64,000 nucleotides of DNA from Sphingobium sp. WTD-1 (lineage in GTDB: Bacteria; Pseudomonadota; Alphaproteobacteria; Sphingomonadales; Sphingomonadaceae), in the NCBI RefSeq assembly GCF_030128825.1, contig NZ_CP119127.1, forward strand, positions 2,790,001 through 2,854,000. The letters run 5' to 3'. Position 1 is the first letter of the stretch; each line of letters begins with the position of its first letter. Below the pieces are notes generated by a model, which did not search any database, was not told the DNA's origin, and saw nothing but the letters and a program-made list of their open reading frames with translations. Positions 32,367 to 41,150 of the stretch are shown piece after piece. The translations under genes were made by a program, and so were the position numbers.

Positions 32367-34139
32367 TCAGCCCCGCTGAAGATGTGGCGGCAGCGCTGGC
32401 GCCACAGCGGCATTTTCCGCCGTGGACCGAGCCTGTTCGATATCGCCAGCGTCGAACACGGGGAGTATCTGTACCATAATTCGATTATGGTCGGCGCTGT
32501 AGCGCTCGTGCCACTCCGCTTCCGTCATGACGGCGCGCCGTTCAGCTAGCCATGTCAGATAGGTCAGCAATGCAGGCAGTTTTCGTGCGGTGAACACTGC
32601 ATTCGAGCAATGGAGGCAGCCGGTGAACGCGGTGGCGCAGGAGCCGTTGTCGTTCCGCCCAAGAGGGCTCGACCAAAAGCCGGAACACATGCCAAGGAAC
32701 GTATCGGCATCGCCTGAGACCAACGACGCGACCGCGCCTGCGTCGAGCTTTTGGTTTCCGATCGAGAGGCCGGATGCGAGCGCGCTGACTTCCTCCTTCG
32801 GTGGCAGGACCAACGGCATCATCGCCATGTCGAACAGTTGACCTTCAGCGACCGCTACCGAGCGTGCATGCTCTTCTCGAAGCCCGTCCACCGCGGCATA
32901 ATGCCGAGCGGCAACTGGCTTCGAGTGATCGCTCGCGAAGCGCCGAAGGTGGCCTGTGTGGCGCAAGTAATTGTCCCGCTTCACCGTCTTCCTTAGCCGG
33001 GCGGGAACGATCTTGGTTATCGGCTTGCCCGCTTCGTCGACGAGCCCAAGGCTCCTGATCGCGGCATAGAAGTTGTGGGTAGAAAGGCTGAACCGCCGCC
33101 AGCTCGGCAGTCCGGCTGCAACGAAGCCCACCCACAGGTAATCCGCATTCGGGTCCCCTCGATCGGCCATTCGCTCGGCGGCGGGTCGGGATAGTTCGAG
33201 GGCAAGGCGAACGAGTCCGCCGGGCGTATTAATTCCACCATCACGCACGCGTTCGCGCTTGATCTTCGCGCGGGGGCCGCCTCGTCCCTTTGTGTATTCA
33301 ATGGAGACGTACCCTCTCGCGGGGTTCTTCAGGCAGTCGCGCCGCAGGGTCCGCAGGCATTCTATCGGCATTTCGACCCGGAGCGCGATGGCGATGATGA
33401 AGCAGATCGCATCAGGCAGGGTCAGAACGAGAAGATCGCTGGCCGCGGCGATGGCAACCTTGCGATATTTGAACATGTCGAACTCGCTTCGAGCGGGGCG
33501 CGTGCCGTCGGCGACCCTCAGGAACACATTCTCAAAGCGGCTCCTCTCCGGCTTGTTTCGCAAAGCTTCGATCTGCTCGCGGCCCGACAAGATCCTTTCG
33601 CGTGTAGCTACCACGCTGCGATCAGCGGCGTCTTTCAGGACGCGAGCGACGAACGGTGTCAACGGTTCGCGGGGCCGTAATGCCGTTCCGTTGTGCCGGC
33701 TCGTGAAGTTGATCCGCGCCTTCAGATCCGGACGAAGCAGATCAGGGTTTCGTTCGTCTATCGCGCGAAGGCCGTGAACAAGGCAACGGAACCGGGAGTA
33801 TTGACCCCGAACGTCGCAGGCATCGATGTCAGCGGCCGTGATCACGCGAAGCCCCCCGTTGAGGCGCCCGCTGGAGGACAGATGTTTCCCGAGCGGGATC
33901 CAGCTCTGTCGATACTGTTCGACACTCGGGACGGCCAGGCCGGCGAACAGCTCGTTCATCATCGGCCCAAGGTACAAGGCAAGATCGCGACCCAGGCCTT
34001 CGTTCCCCACCTCGTGCAGCAACCAGGTCATTTCGCGCCCGACACCGTCACGATGATGATAGGCTACGATCGCGTCGGCTCGCGGCTCCTCATCCTGCTG
34101 CGGAGGTAAATCGCGGAACGAGAGGCGAGGGCGACCCAC
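32367..34139 (-). CDS. Divergent tyrosine-recombinase-like protein, 590 aa
   Basis: Middle protein of the module. It has an N-terminal SAM-like region (VEQYRQSWIPLGKHLSSSGR), a catalytic-like middle (LRVEMPIECLRTLRRDCLKN), LRKTVKRDNYLRHTGHLRRF and a likely tyrosine in AARHYAAVDG. A cysteine cluster (CATAFTGCLHCSNAV) is near the C-terminus. The standard recombinase boxes are weak, as in Tn554 TnpB-type partners. It is packed two bases from both neighbours. Confidence 0.65.
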   Translation of the reverse strand: MGRPRLSFRDLPPQQDEEPRADAIVAYHHRDGVGREMTWLLHEVGNEGLGRDLALYLGPMMNELFAGLAVPSVEQYRQSWIPLGKHLSSSGRLNGGLRVITAADIDACDVRGQYSRFRCLVHGLRAIDERNPDLLRPDLKARINFTSRHNGTALRPREPLTPFVARVLKDAADRSVVATRERILSGREQIEALRNKPERSRFENVFLRVADGTRPARSEFDMFKYRKVAIAAASDLLVLTLPDAICFIIAIALRVEMPIECLRTLRRDCLKNPARGYVSIEYTKGRGGPRAKIKRERVRDGGINTPGGLVRLALELSRPAAERMADRGDPNADYLWVGFVAAGLPSWRRFSLSTHNFYAAIRSLGLVDEAGKPITKIVPARLRKTVKRDNYLRHTGHLRRFASDHSKPVAARHYAAVDGLREEHARSVAVAEGQLFDMAMMPLVLPPKEEVSALASGLSIGNQKLDAGAVASLVSGDADTFLGMCSGFWSSPLGRNDNGSCATAFTGCLHCSNAVFTARKLPALLTYLTWLAERRAVMTEAEWHERYSADHNRIMVQILPVFDAGDIEQARSTAENAAVAPALPPHLQRG

Positions 34140-34141
34140 TG

Positions 34142-35554
34142 CTAGAAGAAGCCCATCAGACGAGAGTCCAGCGCCTCGGCCGCCTGATCTACGATTTCGA
34201 AGGCTTCATCGAGGTAGGTGAGATATTTTTCAGTGGTCAGGACGCTGGCGTGACCCAGCCATCGCTGGACCCGGCGCAAGGGGTCGCTGACAACCTTCAT
34301 GTAGATTTCCTCGGTTCGATCCGGGACAGATCGATCGTCGAGCCTCATCACTTCCGCTTTGACGAGGTGTGTAAGCCAGTAGACGGCAAAGGTATGCCGG
34401 AGGGTATGGGGCGATACGTGTAGGTCCCAGCCCATGTCCTCCGACAACTTCTTGCTGGTACGCCGGAATATCGACTGCCATGCCGCGGGGGTGAGGGCTT
34501 GGCCGTCCTGCGCCAGCCACAATGCTGCCGGCTGCGCACTTTCCAATGGTGCGCCCGATCCGGGCAGCAATAGGAGGTTGCGTCGTTCGTCGATGCGCAG
34601 AGTCGCCAGTGATCGAGGGCGCCGCTCGCCCTTGATCAAAACGCGTTGCCCGCCTGCAAGCGTGCCGATGAGCGGCTGCCGCATGGTCCGGACCCCACCC
34701 GCGCGTCGCCAGCGATCGACCAACTGGCTCCGCTCCTCGCGAATATAAGCGTCGATGAAGTTACTGGCTACCCGCCTCGGGAACGGCACTGATCGAGGTT
34801 TGCGCCCTTTGGTGATTCTGGCGGGCAGGTCGATCATGGTGCTGCGACAGCCGTGAAAGACGCGGGCGTTCGTCGTCGGAAGCTCACCGATCAGAAGGCT
34901 TGCGCCTTCTTCGAGCCTAACCCCTGTCGTCACAAGCAGCTCGGCGAACGCGGCATCGCGCATCGGATTCCGCCGGTGAGTGATGCCGTTCGCGTAACCC
35001 CCACCGAGCAGGCCTTGGTCTCGGAACAGAACGTAATCCTCGAGCGGGATCATGCGGATCGTATCTTCGGCAACCGCGCCATCACGGCGGAATCTGGTTT
35101 TCGGCGCAACTGATATCAGTCCTGCGTCCTCGCTGGCGGCCCATTGATAGAACCGCGTTAGCGCCGCAGAGGTGCGCTTCCAAGACGATCCCGATAGTCG
35201 GAGCTCGCCCGGCCCTTCGAGCCGAAGGCTGCGATATTTCCCTACGTCGGCACTCGATGCGTCGAGTAACGACTTTGAACGCGCATCCCGCAGGTAACGG
35301 GCAAAGACCTGAAGATCTCGAGCATAGTGGCCTGCGCTGGCAAGGGACACGCCATCGGATCGCAGGAACGTGATGAACGAATTGACTTCTACAACGGGGC
35401 TTCCGTCGGAATGAAGGAGAGAAGGGAGATTTGTTTCGGGTAAGTATTTGATTGCGTCCTGCTTTATGGAGTCATCAAGCGCAGGCCGGATCATCGTCCC
35501 ATCAAGAAGTATAGGCTCGACGCCGAGCCAAGGATCGAACGGGAAAAGATGCAC
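34142..35554 (-). CDS. Tyrosine recombinase/integrase, 470 aa
   Basis: This is the canonical member. It has an N-terminal SAM-like core-binding domain ([20 protein letters not shown]) and a catalytic domain with Arg I (TTGVRLEEG), Lys ([13 protein letters not shown]), HTLRHTFA (HxxR), LGHAS and tyrosine in TTEKYLTY. It is the first gene of the four-gene module and the likely main strand-exchange enzyme. An upstream promoter may lie near 35590-35620. Confidence 0.88.
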
Positions 35555-35681
35555 TGAACCCTCGACATGACACTGGGCGTTTCCATTTTATTGCCCCGAC
35601 CCGATCGATAATGGGACAATATCCTTATCCCGTCAAAGGGAATGGATCGTCTCAATGGCGACATAATTCTTCTGCGCGGCC

Positions 35682-36020
35682 ATGAAGCCGGACGAGGTCC
35701 GCAGCCTGCCGGAGGATTATCTCCGGCTTATCATTCTCATCGAGGCACGGGCGGCACCGCGTCTTCGAGAGGTTGATGGATTGTGGCGCAAGCCTGTATT
35801 GGGGCGGCGCGGCGCCGAGGCGCGGCCTGGTTCGATGACCGCCTTCATTCGGCAGGAGGGATTGCTTTCTGACGACGCGATCGCCGAGATTATAGCGAAT
35901 GCCCCACCAGACCTGATTTCGTTTCAGGAGGGGGCTGCGCGAGTGTCACTCGATGCCCGGCCTCCCATCAGGCAATGGATCGATCGATTCCTCGATGGCA
36001 TCGATCAGAAGGCCGCATGA
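35682..36020 (+). CDS. Hypothetical protein, 112 aa
   Basis: Frame with protein-like composition (SLPEDYLRLIILIEARAAPR near the start, ISFQEGAARVSLDARPPIRQ near the end). The ribosome site before ATG 35682 is weak. It lies between the recombinase module and the HU gene, divergent from the integrase. Unknown function; possibly cargo of the element. Confidence 0.5.
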   Translation: MKPDEVRSLPEDYLRLIILIEARAAPRLREVDGLWRKPVLGRRGAEARPGSMTAFIRQEGLLSDDAIAEIIANAPPDLISFQEGAARVSLDARPPIRQWIDRFLDGIDQKAA

Positions 36021-36117
36021 GGGAAATGACCTGAATATGGGCGACTCATGGAGCATATCTGCTCGAGACGATGGTTTTAGGTGGAGGCGTCCCGCGTCCG
36101 TGACGCCTCCAGGAATA

Positions 36118-36393
36118 TCAGCCGTTAAGCTGATCCTTCACCGCCTTGGCGGGCGTGAAGGTGAGCTTCTTTGACGCGGCGATCTGAATGGTCGCGCCAG
36201 TCGAAGGATTGCGACCTTCGCGCGCCGGGCTGTCCTTGACCTTGAACTTGCCGAAGCCGTTCAGCGAGACTTCGTCGCCCTTGGCAGCGGCACCGGTGAT
36301 CTGCGCGAAGACGGCATCGACGTACTTGCGGGCATCCGCCTTGGTCAGGCCATGTTCGCCGGCAAGGGCTTCGGCCAGATCGCTATTGTTCAT
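36118..36393 (-). CDS. HU-family DNA-binding protein, 91 aa
   Basis: The classic HU/IHF layout is present: N-terminal helices (NNSDLAEALAGEHGLTKADA), a GDEVSLNGFGKFKVKD strand, and the DNA-arm motif with ARxGRNPxTG as AREGRNPSTGATIQI. ATG 36393 follows AAGGATGCGAC. It probably bends DNA for nucleoid structure, and in this setting possibly for recombination or relaxosome assembly by the neighbouring element genes. Confidence 0.93.
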   Translation of the reverse strand: MNNSDLAEALAGEHGLTKADARKYVDAVFAQITGAAAKGDEVSLNGFGKFKVKDSPAREGRNPSTGATIQIAASKKLTFTPAKAVKDQLNG

Positions 36394-36532
36394 GTCGCAT
36401 CCTTATAGATTGAGAGGCGCTCGGTTTAGTGGCTGCGATCCCAGGTTTGAAGCCTGATTGTTGGGAGGATGGTGCATTAGGTTGCTCATCGTGCGGCGTG
36501 TCTTCCTCCTGGAGAAGGCGCTTCCCGGCAGG

Positions 36533-36760
36533 TCAGTGCTGATTACCGTCTTCAAGATCCTCGCCGTCGCGCCCACGACCGGTCATCATGTACCATTGCT
36601 CCATCGTCGTGGGTGCGCCGATCAGGCACTCATATCCTATGCCGACATGCATCGCCGCTAAATGCTCGCCATACCGATCGAGAACATCCAGACATTTGAC
36701 CAGCGTATCCCGGACCCCTGCAAGCTCGTTGGGCAGTTCGCGCTCGGGTGAATGATCCAT
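36533..36760 (-). CDS. Small hypothetical protein of mobilisation region, 75 aa
   Basis: ATG 36760 follows GGAGG at seven bases; an upstream extension to 36835 is rejected. The protein starts MDHSPERELPNELAGVRDTL, is acidic and helical, and ends GEDLEDGNQH. It is divergent from the DUF736 gene. No domain recognised. Confidence 0.6.
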   Translation of the reverse strand: MDHSPERELPNELAGVRDTLVKCLDVLDRYGEHLAAMHVGIGYECLIGAPTTMEQWYMMTGRGRDGEDLEDGNQH

Positions 36761-37044
36761 ATTGGTACCTCCACATTGGTGGATATCGGACGCGCGGAGG
36801 GTATGCACGGACAACCTTCGCCAGATCGGCGGCAATTTTCTGGCCGGCCAATCAGAATGGCGAGGGTCATGCGGGATCTGTCTGGCTCTTTGGATCGACG
36901 GCCGGGCGGGAGTTCGGGGCGAGGAGGGCTCCTCCGGGAACGGCGGTCGCGCCGGACGGATGCGCCGCGTGTGAGAGGGGAGAAGGATCTTGGAGAGTGT
37001 CGCTTTCGGATGGTCGAGAGCGGCTTTTCCAAGGAGTTGAGGTT

Positions 37045-37503
37045 ATGAATATCGGTGAAATCAAGCCCGTGAACGGTCGTCTTATCGGTCATATCGCGAC
37101 CCGTTCGATTGACCTGCCGCGCCTGGGGCTCCGGCCGGTCGAAAGCACCAATGAGCGCGCGCCGGTCTTCGAGATCGTCGCACTCAATGTTGGGCAGCGC
37201 TGGGTGCAGATCGGTGCGCTGTGGGAGGCGACTGCCAACAAGACCGGGGAATGCTTCCTCCAGGGATCGCTCGATGATCCGAGCCTGGCCGAACCGCTGC
37301 CGATCGCTCTCTTCGGCAGCGACGCTGAAGGCTACCGGGTCGCATGGCGGCGTCGGGATGCGCTGAGCGGCTTTGGCGGCGGCCAGCGTTCGGAACGTCC
37401 GGCGATGGGCGGCGAGGCCATGGGCGGGTTCGGTGCGAGCACCGCCGGCATGGATGGCAGCTACATGGGCGGAAGCGATTTCGACGACGAAGTGCCTCAC
37501 TGA
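37045..37503 (+). CDS. DUF736 family protein, 152 aa
   Basis: The DUF736 pattern is clear: IGEIKPVNGRLIGHIATRSI at the start, then GQRWVQIGALWEA and the YRVAWRR strand, followed by a glycine-rich tail (GGQRSERPAMGGEAMGGFG). ATG 37045 follows AAGGAGTTGAGGTT. The family is characteristic of conjugative/integrative elements in alphaproteobacteria, with unknown biochemical role. First gene of the plus-strand accessory run. Confidence 0.85.
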   Translation: MNIGEIKPVNGRLIGHIATRSIDLPRLGLRPVESTNERAPVFEIVALNVGQRWVQIGALWEATANKTGECFLQGSLDDPSLAEPLPIALFGSDAEGYRVAWRRRDALSGFGGGQRSERPAMGGEAMGGFGASTAGMDGSYMGGSDFDDEVPH

Positions 37504-37586
37504 GGTTTTTGTGCGTCATGGGCCGGGGGAGCACAGCCTCCTCCGGCCTTTCTTTTTGTCCGTTGATTTTGGAAAGGATGCGCACC

Positions 37587-38597
37587 ATGGCTACCGCCCT
37601 GCGCCAGAGCATCGATCGATTTGCTGACTTGCCCACCCTCTACGCAAAAATGGTTGCGACGCCGGAATATCAGGCGGCCTTTGGCGACCCAATGCCGCTT
37701 ACAATCGCCGAGCCCGGAGACGCGCCCGCGGAACATGAGATGCCGGAGCCGATCGCGGCCCAGGCAGAGTGCGGTGGGATCATCGCTGCGATCTTCGACC
37801 TCTTTACCGGTACCCGTCTGGAGCCTTTGGCACCCGATATCGCGTGGGGGTTCGTCAACAGCTTCCACTTTCTCGCCGGGAAACTCGAAAAGCGTGAAGA
37901 CGGCTATGCGAGGGAACTGGGGGAACTGGCGCGAGACCCCGAAGGGAGCGAGATCTATGCGCGCTCGCTCGAAGAAAAGCAGCTTCAGTGTCAATCGGTC
38001 GCCGAGCAGCGGCAGGCCATTGAATGCATGCGCGACTATGCCGCAGAAATGTACCGGGCGCAGTCAGGCTGGCCTTGGTCACCGGCCAAAGGCACGCGAG
38101 CCTCTTCTGCATCGAGCGCCAGCCAGATCGCTGCGGTCGACTTCCTACGTGCCCGCCAGCTGGAACAGCGAGAACGTCACCTGCCGCAGGGGCCGATCGT
38201 GGTTGTCACCGGTCCTTCCGACTGGCACGACTGGCAGGCGATATGGTCGCGGCTTGACGCGATCCATGCGCGGGTTTCCCATATGACTTTGGTTACGACC
38301 GGGCAGCGTCGCGGCGTGGACCAGATTGCGGCCGCCTGGGCTGCTCGCGCCGGCGTTGAAGTGCCCGTCGTGCGCTATGGCCTATATGGAACCGGGCGAA
38401 AGACCGCCTTCACTCGTAATCGCAAGATCCTTGATTTGAAGCCGGTCGAGGCAGTGCTCTGCGAGGGCTCGGGCGTACAGGCCAATCTCTACCAGCTGCT
38501 CCGCCAGGCCAATGTTCCGATCCACGCGTTGCGCAAGGCGGACCAGGCGGCTGATGCCGTGAAGATCCCAACGCGCGCTTTCCGCCGCAGCCATTGA
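37587..38597 (+). CDS. DUF2493 domain protein, 336 aa (paralogue 1)
   Basis: The C-terminal third has the DUF2493 Rossmann-like domain: GPIVVVTGPSDWHDWQAIWS, TTGQRRGVDQIAAAWAARAG, and VLCEGSGVQANLY. The N-terminal part is a helical region unique to element-borne versions. ATG 37587 follows GGAAAGGATGCGCACC. It is clearly related to the protein encoded at 39236. Function unknown; the fold suggests nucleotide or nucleic-acid binding (DprA/SLOG-like). Confidence 0.85.
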   Translation: MATALRQSIDRFADLPTLYAKMVATPEYQAAFGDPMPLTIAEPGDAPAEHEMPEPIAAQAECGGIIAAIFDLFTGTRLEPLAPDIAWGFVNSFHFLAGKLEKREDGYARELGELARDPEGSEIYARSLEEKQLQCQSVAEQRQAIECMRDYAAEMYRAQSGWPWSPAKGTRASSASSASQIAAVDFLRARQLEQRERHLPQGPIVVVTGPSDWHDWQAIWSRLDAIHARVSHMTLVTTGQRRGVDQIAAAWAARAGVEVPVVRYGLYGTGRKTAFTRNRKILDLKPVEAVLCEGSGVQANLYQLLRQANVPIHALRKADQAADAVKIPTRAFRRSH

Positions 38598-38608
38598 GGG
38601 AGGACAGC

Positions 38609-39019
38609 ATGGCGATACCGGACTATCTCAGCGCCAACTTCCAGACGCTCCTTCGGGCTGCGGAAGATGGAAATCTTGCCCTTATGGAATGCCAGGACGC
38701 AGCATCCGGGGAACCGCGTTACGTGATATGCGCAGTCGGGCGGGAGGAGGGGGCCTATCTCATGACCCCGTTCGGCCATCTCGCGGAAGGCAACCCTTAC
38801 GACGCCTACCGGTCGCCGATCGGACGGCGAACGACGGAGTTCAAATCGACCCCTGGGACGGCAGCTATTCGGGCGCGCGGTCCCATTTTTTTGGCGGCGC
38901 GCGTGCCCCGGGGCGATGTCAGACGGGCGCTTGGACACATGTCGCGCGAGGATCATAGCGCCCCAGGGGGCGTCGAGCCCCCTGGGGCGCAGCCACACTT
39001 CTTCTCTCAAGTCGTTTAA
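38609..39019 (+). CDS. DUF6117-like small protein with odd C-terminal extension
   Basis: The first 75 residues (MAIPDYLSANFQTLLRAAED; then ALMECQDAASGEPRYVICAV; FGHLAEGNPYDAY) match a short family of about 70-75 aa found in alphaproteobacterial mobile elements. The frame then runs on for about 60 codons of non-family sequence that includes a 14-bp palindrome at 38958-38990. This suggests a lost stop or frameshift near 38830. ATG 38609 follows GGGAGGACAGC. Confidence 0.65.
   Translation: MAIPDYLSANFQTLLRAAEDGNLALMECQDAASGEPRYVICAVGREEGAYLMTPFGHLAEGNPYDAYRSPIGRRTTEFKSTPGTAAIRARGPIFLAARVPRGDVRRALGHMSREDHSAPGGVEPPGAQPHFFSQVV
38958..38990. repeat. 14-bp perfect palindromic hairpin
   Basis: GCGCCCCAGGGGGC (38958-38971) and its exact complement (38977-38990) are separated by GTCGA. 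It lies inside the C-terminal extension of the DUF6117-like frame, which argues that the extension is not truly coding. No T-run follows; it may be a transcription roadblock or a protein site. Confidence 0.55.
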
Positions 39020-39067
39020 TCGTGGCACGGGGACAGCGCCGGCCTCAAGGACGACGGGGCCCCACCA

Positions 39068-39127
39068 TTTTTTTTGGCAGGCAGGCGGCAGTCCGCTCAT
39101 TCCGGGAGGGGCGCGTGCCAAAAAAAA
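39068..39127. repeat. Inverted TTTTTTTTGGCA repeat
   Basis: TTTTTTTTGGCA at 39068-39079 is matched by TGCCAAAAAAAA at 39116-39127. A related CATTTTTTTGGC copy lies at 38884-38894. The arrangement stands out in this GC-rich sequence. It sits in the gap before the second DUF2493 gene. Confidence 0.5.
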
Positions 39128-39235
39128 TCGTGACCCCCATCGCCGCTTCGCGGTCGGGGCTGCGCCCCGATCCTTGACCCCGTCACTCGGAGCCCGTGCA
39201 GGGGGAAGAACCTCTTTCAATTAAAGGAGGTTCTC

Positions 39236-40219
39236 ATGACCAAGACATTCCGTTCCGTCCGCAGTTTCACCGAGATTGCAGCCCTCATTGCCGAGGAAAG
39301 CGCGGTCACGTCCGACAGCTTTCGTGAAGCATTCGAGACGGAACTCGATGGCGTCCGGGTCAGCAGCGACGACGAAGAACGCACCGGTCAAATGCCTGAC
39401 GCGACCCAAGTACAGTTCGCGGTCGAGTTGATCGTCACGACGCTCTTCGATGTTCTGCGGGACAGCAGGCTGGAGAAAGTAGCGGGACGCATCGCATGGG
39501 GCATCGTCCACAGTTTCCACCGAGTGAGCGATCAGGCAGCGGGTCAAGCCGACGGGGCAGCAAGACAGATGCGCGACCTTCTCCGGCAGGCTGATGGCAG
39601 CGAAATCCACGCCGTAGAGCTGGAGCGCGCGCACGAGGAGCTGGCATTTCTCGACGAGGCCGCGGACGCACTGGCCTGTATGCGGGACCATGCGGCGGCG
39701 GTGTATCACAACGAGACCGGCAAGCCTTGGTCAGCGCCCAGGGCGACGCTGGTGTCCTCCAAGCGGACAGCGAGCGTCATCAGCGGGACGGATTATCTGG
39801 CCGCGCGGCGCCAGCGCCGGATCGGGCAGCATCATCCTGAAGGGCCGCTGGTCGTCTTTTCGGGCGGCAGCCAGTGGGCGGACCCTGAGCCGATCTGGAA
39901 GGCGCTCACGAGGGCAAAGGCGACCCGGCCGCAGATGGTGCTGCTCACCACCGCGCAGAATAGCGGCGGCGACGCGATTGCAGAGGCATGGGCGGCAAAG
40001 ACGAAGACGCCGGTGGTGAAACTCGGCATCGACAAGGGACGGTGGGGGAACCGTGCCGGGTTCGTGCGCAACGACCAGATTGCGCGGCTGCGGCCCGTCG
40101 AGGCAATCGTCGCTGAAGGGAGCGGGGTTCAGGCTCAACTGGTAAGGGTGATGCGTTCCATCGGTGTCGCGCCGGTACTACTCTCGCTCTATGGCGGCCC
40201 TGCGCACTGGGCGTCCTGA
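39236..40219 (+). CDS. DUF2493 domain protein, 327 aa (paralogue 2)
   Basis: Same architecture as the gene at 37587: a helical N-terminal half (AGRIAWGIVHSFHRVSDQAA) and a C-terminal DUF2493 domain (EGPLVVFSGGSQWADPEPIW, NSGGDAIAEAWAAKTKTPVV, IVAEGSGVQAQLVRV). ATG 39236 follows AAAGGAGG at six bases. It ends in a strong terminator at 40234. Two diverged copies in tandem imply duplication followed by specialisation. Confidence 0.85.
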   Translation: MTKTFRSVRSFTEIAALIAEESAVTSDSFREAFETELDGVRVSSDDEERTGQMPDATQVQFAVELIVTTLFDVLRDSRLEKVAGRIAWGIVHSFHRVSDQAAGQADGAARQMRDLLRQADGSEIHAVELERAHEELAFLDEAADALACMRDHAAAVYHNETGKPWSAPRATLVSSKRTASVISGTDYLAARRQRRIGQHHPEGPLVVFSGGSQWADPEPIWKALTRAKATRPQMVLLTTAQNSGGDAIAEAWAAKTKTPVVKLGIDKGRWGNRAGFVRNDQIARLRPVEAIVAEGSGVQAQLVRVMRSIGVAPVLLSLYGGPAHWAS

Positions 40220-40233
40220 AGTCACGAATGATA

Positions 40234-40278
40234 TGCGGGAGCGGTCGGGTTCAGGCCCGATAGCTCCCGCATTTTTTT
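40234..40278 (+). terminator. Strong rho-independent terminator
   Basis: TGCGGGAGC (40234-40242) pairs with GCTCCCGCA (40263-40271) and is followed by TTTTTTT. It closes the DUF736/DUF2493 run. Confidence 0.8.
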
Positions 40279-40407
40279 GTCTGTCGCTCTATGTCGTTGC
40301 CCTCAAGGACAGGCGCTGCGCGCCCGTCCCGTCGGGCAACGATGCCGCGCTCTTGAGGAACGCGGGCCTCCTGCGCGCGGCTTCGCCGTGCTCGTCGCAG
40401 GGACGCC

Positions 40408-40668
40408 CTATGGGCGCTTTTCCGGTGGAGATTTTGCGGTCGGTGCAATGTCCTTCAGTGCCGTGATAGAGGCTGGCCCACCCACTCGGATCGCGTGCTG
40501 GACAAGGGCGCGAAAGTCCTTTTCGGTCAGCTTCTCCACCTCCATGTCGCTCAGGATGGAGGCATATTTGCCGCGCAAAGCGCGGCGGGCTTCGACAATC
40601 TCTTGCGCTATTTTCGTATGGCGCGCTTCGAGGTCGGCAAGCCGGTCACGATCATTCAACTTGGGCAT
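40408..40668 (-). CDS. Small coiled-coil mobilisation-region protein, 86 aa
   Basis: ATG 40668 follows AAAGGATGATCA. The N-terminal half is a charged coiled coil (RLADLEARHTKIAQEIVEAR) followed by LTEKDFRALVQHAIRVGG. Short proteins of this layout are common beside relaxosome genes in alphaproteobacteria. It is divergent from the RHH/TraD/relaxase operon across the candidate oriT, which suggests a relaxosome accessory role. Confidence 0.6.
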   Translation of the reverse strand: MPKLNDRDRLADLEARHTKIAQEIVEARRALRGKYASILSDMEVEKLTEKDFRALVQHAIRVGGPASITALKDIAPTAKSPPEKRP

Positions 40669-41150
40669 TGATCATCCTTTCAAGTCGGATGGTCTGCCCG
40701 CCAATTCCATTATCGAGGATCATTCCCATGAACGCAACTCGTTGTGACAATCGGGAAATCGGCCGGCGTGCCGCCGGGGAGAGTGACCCCTTCGGGGAAG
40801 CCCCGCGCCTTCCGGCACGAGGCTGGCGCAGCGGCGGGGCGCTGCGGAAGGGGTACTCACGCCCAAGGCGTTTTGTAATGCACCGTACGCACGGGTGCTG
40901 CGGGTGCGAATCGCGAGGTTTTCTGCGGGTTTCAGCTAGGTGCCAGCCGGTGCCAATGTCGCTTTCTTCATTGGGACTTGGCACCAGATGGTCACCATAT
41001 GAAGGCAATTCAGGGCTAAGTGCCTGATAAGCTTTGGCACCATGCCGGTGCCATGTATGCCCATCGTAAGGCGTTGAGATCTCCTGAAAATCGGCGTATA
41101 ACGGCCGGGCTTCACCCCATCTGGACAGGCAACGAACAGGAGTTCGGCGC
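40669..41150. other. 480-bp gene-free gap containing the candidate oriT
   Basis: No gene is supported. The right half carries five copies of GGTGCCA, two of them inverted: 40939, 40949, 40979 (inverted), 41035 (inverted) and 41047. The gap lies between divergent small relaxosome-type genes and directly upstream of the coupling-protein and relaxase genes, where MobF elements usually keep oriT. The nick site cannot be assigned by eye. Confidence 0.5.

Larger units (their letters stand above)
29891..35554 (-). mobile_element. Recombinase-trio (Tn554-like) transposition module
   Basis: Three consecutive tyrosine-recombinase-type genes (470, 590, 702 aa) and a 122-aa HTH/coiled-coil protein run in one direction with gaps of two bases or overlaps of four. 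This matches Tn554-like tnpA-tnpB-tnpC logic but with a third large recombinase-like protein, as in recombinase-in-trio elements. I find no clear terminal repeats at either edge, so element limits beyond the genes are not set. Confidence 0.65.
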
